Origin: Anaerolineaceae bacterium
GTDB taxonomy: Bacteria; Chloroflexota; Anaerolineae; 4572-78
NCBI GenBank assembly: GCA_024762375.1
Contig: JANTHQ010000132.1
Coordinates: 1 to 6,079 of the forward strand
Length of the DNA: 6,079 bases
Direction of reading: 5' to 3'
Below are positions 1-3,580 of the stretch, piece after piece. The stretch's first letter is position 1; each line of letters begins with the position of its first letter. The position numbers and the translations under genes are program-made. Under the pieces are notes generated by a model. That model made no database searches. It had not been told where the DNA came from and saw nothing but the letters and a program-made list of their open reading frames with translations.

Positions 1-1
1 G

Positions 2-412
2 GCGGCCATTCCCGGTGCCGATGTGCTGGTGATGGCGGCAGCGGTGGCCGATTACCGTCCGGCGGAAATTGCCCCGCAGAAAATCAAAAAAGGCGACGGT
101 GGGTTGAAACTTTCGCTGGTGCGAACCCCCGATATCTTGCAATTGGTAGCCAAATATCGCGCCGAATCCGGTTTTCCCCGAAAGGTTGTTGGGTTTGCCG
201 CCGAAACCACCGATGTGCGGCAGAATGCGCAAGAAAAAATGGCGCGCAAACGGCTCGATTGGATTGTGGCGAATGATGTTTCTCGCCCGGACGCCGGGTT
301 CGCCGTGGATACCAACCGGGTGACGATTTTCGGCGCTGATGGCACAATTGCTGACCTGCCGCTATTGTCGAAAGCCGAAGTGGCTGCCGAAATTTGGCGG
401 CGGGTCATTTAG
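2..412 (+). CDS. coaBC: Phosphopantothenoylcysteine decarboxylase/phosphopantothenate-cysteine ligase, C-terminal part
   Basis: This is the last 136 residues of the CoaB (ligase) half of CoaBC; the N-terminal flavoprotein CoaC half lies outside the window. CoaB activates 4'-phosphopantothenate with a nucleotide triphosphate (CTP in most bacteria) and joins it to cysteine in the cytoplasmic coenzyme A pathway. Visible signatures, numbered from the first full codon, are MAAAVADYRP (11-20), the K-x-K-K motif KIKK (27-30), TPDIL (42-46), VGFAAET (63-69) and ANDVS (90-94). The KxKK lysines correspond, from family knowledge, to the active-site lysine region of E. coli CoaBC (around Lys289). The frame is open to the left edge, so the GTG at 23 is not a real start. 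The gene ends in TAG at 410-412 and the C-terminus is of normal shape. No clear terminator follows before the next gene 90 bases downstream. Confidence 0.95.
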   Translation, partial: AAIPGADVLVMAAAVADYRPAEIAPQKIKKGDGGLKLSLVRTPDILQLVAKYRAESGFPRKVVGFAAETTDVRQNAQEKMARKRLDWIVANDVSRPDAGFAVDTNRVTIFGADGTIADLPLLSKAEVAAEIWRRVI

Positions 413-490
413 CGTCAATTTTTGCGGTGGCAAAAGTGGCATTTCTGCCTGAAATGGGGCATAATATGCTGCAATGGAAAGCAAAACGCT

Positions 491-494
491 GGAG
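491..494 (+). promoter_or_regulatory. Ribosome binding site that sets the start at 503
   Basis: GGAG lies 8 bases ahead of the ATG at 503. It supports that start over the in-frame TTG at 422, which would add 27 residues rich in Trp and Cys that do not look like the family. Confidence 0.6.
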
Positions 495-502
495 AAAAGC
501 CG

Positions 503-964
503 ATGACCATGACCAAGCAGCTCATTTCAGCATTGGAAGATGCCGCCGCGCTGGTGCAGCAGCATGTCTCTCGGTTGAGTGATGCCGATTTAGACCACCC
601 GTTGCCCGAAACTGACATTTCGGTGCGCGAGGCGCTGGCGCAGTTGCTCGGCTGGCAAACGTACACGCTGCGGGTATTGCCGCAAATGTTCGAGAATGTG
701 AACGTTTCGCTGCCGCCGGTGAACGTGGCTTCGCAGAACGCTGCGGCAGTGGCAGCACACGGCAAAAAATCGCAGGGAGAATTGCTGAAAGATTTTTCTG
801 AAAACCAGTGGAAACTCATCGCACTGTTAAAACCGATATCGCCGGAGGCGCTCACACTGCGCCGTACCCGCGACGAAAAGATTTTTACCATAAAAAGTTA
901 TGTGCTCGATACATTGCAACAAACGGTATTGGAATTTATTGACCGGTTGCAGTTGATGCAGTAG
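503..964 (+). CDS. DinB/maleylpyruvate isomerase N-terminal-like four-helix protein
   Basis: A 153-residue soluble protein, mostly helical by eye, with no signal peptide or membrane segment. Its layout fits the DinB/YfiT-like four-helix superfamily, which includes the ClbS/DfsB-type proteins. Helix 1 (about 4-27) is followed by a loop (DLDHPLPETDIS, 29-40), then a second helix (VREALAQLLGWQTYTLRVL, 41-59), a linker with Pro-Pro-Val-Asn (71-74) and the conserved-looking N79, a third helix with QGELLKDFSENQWKLIALL (91-109), and a last helix (131-150). Metal-dependent members usually carry a His in helix 2 and a His pair in the last helix. Here those places hold Gln/Leu (AQLLGW, 46-51) and LQQTVLEF (138-145), so the metal site is probably absent. 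The ATG at 503 is chosen for its ribosome binding site. The cellular role is unknown. Family assignment is by pattern only; a non-DinB helical protein is possible. Confidence 0.6.
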   Translation: MTMTKQLISALEDAAALVQQHVSRLSDADLDHPLPETDISVREALAQLLGWQTYTLRVLPQMFENVNVSLPPVNVASQNAAAVAAHGKKSQGELLKDFSENQWKLIALLKPISPEALTLRRTRDEKIFTIKSYVLDTLQQTVLEFIDRLQLMQ

Positions 965-983
965 GATACAGCATCATTAACCG

Positions 984-990
984 AAAGGAG
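984..990 (+). promoter_or_regulatory. Ribosome binding site of the acetyltransferase gene
   Basis: AAAGGAG ends 10 bases before the ATG at 1001 and lies in the 36-base gap after the preceding stop. The short gap suggests the two genes are read together. Confidence 0.65.
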
Positions 991-1000
991 TGAATCCGGA

Positions 1001-1777
1001 ATGGACGACAAACAACGGCAGAGACTGGATGCACACGCTGTGCAGGCATACGTCACCATCGCAGAAATGTCGGCGGAAGGCGAAGTGGAATTTGGCGAGG
1101 ACTACATTTTGGGCTATACCGGCGCCGACTTGCCGACCTTCAACTTTTTCGTGCCGCTGCGATTGACCGGTTTAACCGATGAATCGCTGGCAGATGCGGC
1201 GGCATTCTTTAAAACACGCCACACGATGTATGCAGTCAGTCTGGAAGAACACCGTGTGCCCGATGGCACGGAATATCTGTCGGTGCGGCGATACCAACCG
1301 TTGCCCCCACAGCCGATTGTCGCTTCGGATGTGTTGCCCGATTCGGTGGAAAATCGGGATGATTTTCAGGTCAAAAATATCACCACTGTCCCCGATTTGA
1401 CCGCGTTTTATTCCGTATTGCGGGCAGTGTATGATTACACGCCGGAAGAGGTGATGCTGCTGTTTCCGTCCACCCATTTGCAGACCGAGCGGCTTCGCCA
1501 TTACATCGGTTTTACCGATGACGGGTTGCCCGTGTGTGCCGGCACACTGATATGCGCCGAGAACGTTGCCAGCGTGTGGAATTTGGCGACACTCGACAAT
1601 TTTCGGCGGCGCGGGTTGGCAACCAGTTTATTGAACAATATGCTTTTCGATGCCCGTCAACACGGCTGTGATATGAGTATGATTTACGCCACACCGATGG
1701 GTTTTTCGTTGTTTAACGAACTGGGGTTCAAACTGTTCGGAATGCGGCAGTGGTTTTTGCCCCAAGAAATCGGTTGA
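1001..1777 (+). CDS. GNAT family N-acetyltransferase, two-part
   Basis: A 258-residue cytoplasmic protein predicted to move an acetyl group from acetyl-CoA to an unknown amine. The C-terminal half (about 123-255) is a typical GNAT fold. A strand SVWNLATL (191-198) runs into the acetyl-CoA pyrophosphate loop FRRRGLAT (201-208, matching the R/Q-x-x-G-x-A/G motif A), followed by helix SLLNNMLFDARQHG (209-222). The family's closing motif is MGFSLFNELGF (233-243), like the usual Y-x-x-x-GF. The N-terminal half (about 15-115) resembles the degenerate first GNAT-like domain often found in such proteins: an A-x-F-F-K-T-R-H segment (68-74) and a closing YQPLPPQPIV (98-107). No acetyl-CoA loop is visible there, so only the second half is likely active. 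The start is fixed by AAAGGAG upstream. The substrate cannot be read from sequence, and the neighbours give no hint. Confidence 0.85.
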   Translation: MDDKQRQRLDAHAVQAYVTIAEMSAEGEVEFGEDYILGYTGADLPTFNFFVPLRLTGLTDESLADAAAFFKTRHTMYAVSLEEHRVPDGTEYLSVRRYQPLPPQPIVASDVLPDSVENRDDFQVKNITTVPDLTAFYSVLRAVYDYTPEEVMLLFPSTHLQTERLRHYIGFTDDGLPVCAGTLICAENVASVWNLATLDNFRRRGLATSLLNNMLFDARQHGCDMSMIYATPMGFSLFNELGFKLFGMRQWFLPQEIG

Positions 1778-1796
1778 TTTTACACTCTGTAACTTC

Positions 1797-1813
1797 GCCA
1801 TCACCCTGATGGC
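1797..1813 (+). other. Perfect 7-bp inverted repeat between acetyltransferase and yifB genes
   Basis: GCCATCA and TGATGGC pair perfectly around a CCC loop. A second GC-rich palindrome, GCCCG-CC-CGGGC, follows at 1819-1830. There is no U-run after either, so a classic intrinsic terminator is not supported. It may be a weak terminator, an attenuator or a protein site in the 81-base gap before the AAA+ gene. Confidence 0.4.
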
Positions 1814-1844
1814 TGCATGCCCGCCCGGGCACAATACTTTCCGC

Positions 1845-1850
1845 AGGAGG
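1845..1850 (+). promoter_or_regulatory. Strong Shine-Dalgarno that sets a TTG start for yifB
   Basis: AGGAGG lies exactly 8 bases ahead of the TTG at 1859. It sits inside the reading frame if the upstream ATG at 1817 is used, and that ATG has no comparable site. This is the main reason for preferring TTG. Confidence 0.8.
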
Positions 1851-1858
1851 CACCATCG

Positions 1859-3376
1859 TTGCTTGCCAAAGTTAACAGTTGCTCTGTTGTTGGATTGGAT
1901 GGCGTGTTGATTGATGTTGAAGTGGATATCGCCAACGGACTGCCCGCATTCAATATTGTGGGACTGCCCGATGCCGCTGTGCAGGAAGCCCGCGAGCGAG
2001 TGCGCGCCGCCATCAAAAATACCGGATTACCCTTTCCCCGAACCCGATTAACCGTGAATCTTGCCCCCGCCGACATTCGCAAAGCCGGCCCCGCCTTCGA
2101 TTTGCCGATTGCAGTGGGCATTCTGCTCGCCAGCGAAACGATTTTCGGCGATGTGGAAAAAGCCATCTTTATGGGCGAATTATCGCTCGACGGCGGCGTT
2201 CGGCACGTCAGCGGCATTTTACCGATGGCGACATTGGCGCATCAGCTGGGGTACAGCCAACTTTTTGTGCCCGCGATAGATGCACCCGAAGCCGCGCTGG
2301 TGGACGGCGTGACCGTCTATCCGGTGGAAAATTTGTTGCAGGTGATTGACCATTTGTCGGGACACCAGCGGATGGCGCCTTTTGCCGCCGACCGCTCGCT
2401 GGATGATGGTGAATCGCCCGCCGTGGTGGATTTCGGCGAGATAAAAGGGCAGGAGCACGTGAAACGCGCGGCAGAAGTTGCGGCGGCGGGCGCACACAAT
2501 ATGCTGATGACCGGCCCGCCGGGCAGCGGCAAAACACTCATAGCGCGGGCGATACCGGGCATTCTGCCGCGGCTATCACTGGATGAAGCGCTGGACATCA
2601 CTCGCATCTATTCGGTGGCAGATATGCTTCCCGGCGATAAACCGCTCATTCGCCAGCGACCGTTTCGCGCCCCGCACCATACCATCAGTTACGCCGGACT
2701 CATCGGCGGGGGGCGGTTCCCCAAACCGGGCGAAATCAGTTTGGCGCATCGCGGCGTGCTTTTTCTGGATGAACTGCCGGAATTCGGGCAGCGAATGCTG
2801 GAAATGCTGCGCCAGCCGTTGGAAGATAAAATCGTATCCATCAGCCGCAGTGCCGGTTCACTGACATATCCCGCCAATTTTACGCTCATCGGCGCGATGA
2901 ATCCTTGCCCGTGCGGTTATTATGGCGACCCGGAGAAAGAATGCACCTGCTCCATCTCCGCGGTGCAACGATACCAAAAACGCATTTCAGGGCCGCTGAT
3001 GGACAGAATTGACATCCACGTGACCGTACCGCGCATTCCGTATGAAAAATTGTCCGATAAACGGGTGGGAGAATCGAGTGCGACCGTCCGGGCACGGGTG
3101 GAATCGGCGCGCGAAATTCAGCAGCAGCGATTCGCCGGTACACCGTTGCAAACCAACGCCGATATGGGCCCCGGCGAAATTCGGCAGTATTGCGCGTTGG
3201 ATGAAACCGGCACGAGCCTGCTGAAATCGGCGGTGCAGCAGATGCATCTCAGCCCGCGCGCATACCACCGCGTGCTGAAACTGGCGCGCACCATCGCCGA
3301 TTTGGCGGGTGCGGAAACTATCGAGCCGCCCCATCTGGCAGAGGCGTTGCAGTACCGCCCCCGCGAAATGGTGTGA
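1859..3376 (+). CDS. yifB: YifB/ComM family Mg-chelatase-like AAA+ ATPase
   Basis: A complete 505-residue member of the YifB/ComM family when started at TTG 1859, almost the same length as E. coli ComM (about 506). The family is related to the ChlI/BchI subunit of magnesium chelatase. ComM itself is a hexameric helicase that aids branch migration during natural transformation; the role outside transformable bacteria is less clear. The N-terminal ChlI-like (S5 fold) domain covers about 1-140 and opens with the family-typical MLAKV...VGLDG. The AAA+ core has Walker A GPPGSGKT (219-226), the RAPHHTIS segment, and Walker B VLFLDE (300-305). A family-typical cysteine cluster NPCPCGYYG...ECTC follows, with cysteines at 350, 352, 362 and 364. 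The C-terminal Mg-chelatase lid (about 400-500) includes SPRAYHRVLKLARTIADL. No frameshift or lost key residue is seen. The alternative ATG at 1817 would add 14 non-conserved residues. Gene convergent with the large secreted-protein gene. Confidence 0.95.
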   Translation: MLAKVNSCSVVGLDGVLIDVEVDIANGLPAFNIVGLPDAAVQEARERVRAAIKNTGLPFPRTRLTVNLAPADIRKAGPAFDLPIAVGILLASETIFGDVEKAIFMGELSLDGGVRHVSGILPMATLAHQLGYSQLFVPAIDAPEAALVDGVTVYPVENLLQVIDHLSGHQRMAPFAADRSLDDGESPAVVDFGEIKGQEHVKRAAEVAAAGAHNMLMTGPPGSGKTLIARAIPGILPRLSLDEALDITRIYSVADMLPGDKPLIRQRPFRAPHHTISYAGLIGGGRFPKPGEISLAHRGVLFLDELPEFGQRMLEMLRQPLEDKIVSISRSAGSLTYPANFTLIGAMNPCPCGYYGDPEKECTCSISAVQRYQKRISGPLMDRIDIHVTVPRIPYEKLSDKRVGESSATVRARVESAREIQQQRFAGTPLQTNADMGPGEIRQYCALDETGTSLLKSAVQQMHLSPRAYHRVLKLARTIADLAGAETIEPPHLAEALQYRPREMV

Positions 3377-3405
3377 GCCCATCGTCAAGTTTCAATGAGC
3401 CATCA

Positions 3406-3540
3406 TCAGCGAAAGCACGTTCCGGCGGGCATCAGCACCGATGGCACGATGATTGCTGTCAGCACGGCGGGCGGCACATATTTCAGCGCGCGCGCCAGCG
3501 GTTCGGGATTTGATACGGGTTGATATTTCGGAGCACGAAA
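3406..3540 (-). pseudogene. azlD: azlD (branched-chain amino acid exporter small subunit) remnant
   Basis: On the minus strand this stretch reads as a short open frame with no usable start codon, ending in TGA at 3406-3408. Its core, RALKYVPPAVLTAIIVP followed by SVLMPAG (about 3421-3495), closely matches from memory the hallmark of AzlD proteins (R-A-L-R-[YF]-[VL]-P-P-A-V-L-A-A-[IL]-V). AzlD is a membrane protein of about 100 residues that works with AzlC in branched-chain amino acid export. The N-terminal 40 or so residues and most of the C-terminal part are missing. In the neighbouring frame the text continues RRNVLSLMMAH and stops at 3392-3394, which resembles the usual AzlD ending (RNVL-x-T-x-x-x-GM); this hints at an internal deletion with a frameshift, but that extension is speculative. 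The homologous part begins right where the GC-rich hairpin at 3543-3570 ends. No azlC is visible here. A chance match is less likely but not excluded. Confidence 0.65.
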
Positions 3541-3542
3541 TT

Positions 3543-3570
3543 TCCCCCCTCCCCAAAATGGGAGAGGGGA
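3543..3570. repeat. GC-rich hairpin, probable dispersed palindromic repeat and/or bidirectional terminator
   Basis: TCCCCCCTCCC (3543-3553) pairs with GGGAGAGGGGA (3560-3570) around the loop CAAAAT: 10 of 11 positions pair, with one C-A mismatch. It stands between two convergent stops (3376 and 3581), a typical place for a shared terminator. There is no strong T-run on either side. Short C/T-rich and G/A-rich palindromes of this look also occur as scattered repeats in many bacterial genomes, and only one copy is in this window. It abuts the azlD remnant. Confidence 0.6.
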
Positions 3571-3580
3571 GCGTGTGCCG

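Noticed and set aside
437..470. Possible promoter before the DinB-like gene (CATAAT at 460-465)
   Set aside because: The -10-like box is plausible but no convincing -35 box lies at the right distance (TGGCAT matches only 2 of 6), so it cannot be called.
422..502. 27-residue N-terminal extension of the DinB-like protein from TTG 422
   Set aside because: Trp/Cys-rich extension, no Shine-Dalgarno, and a good GGAG precedes ATG 503.
1779..1784. TTTACA as a -35 box ahead of yifB
   Set aside because: No matching -10 element 16-18 bases downstream; that place is occupied by the hairpin at 1797-1813.
3395..3523. A 42-residue plus-strand frame starting MSHHQRKHVPAG in the convergent gap
   Set aside because: No ribosome binding site, and the same DNA reads as the AzlD-like core on the other strand, which is the better explanation.
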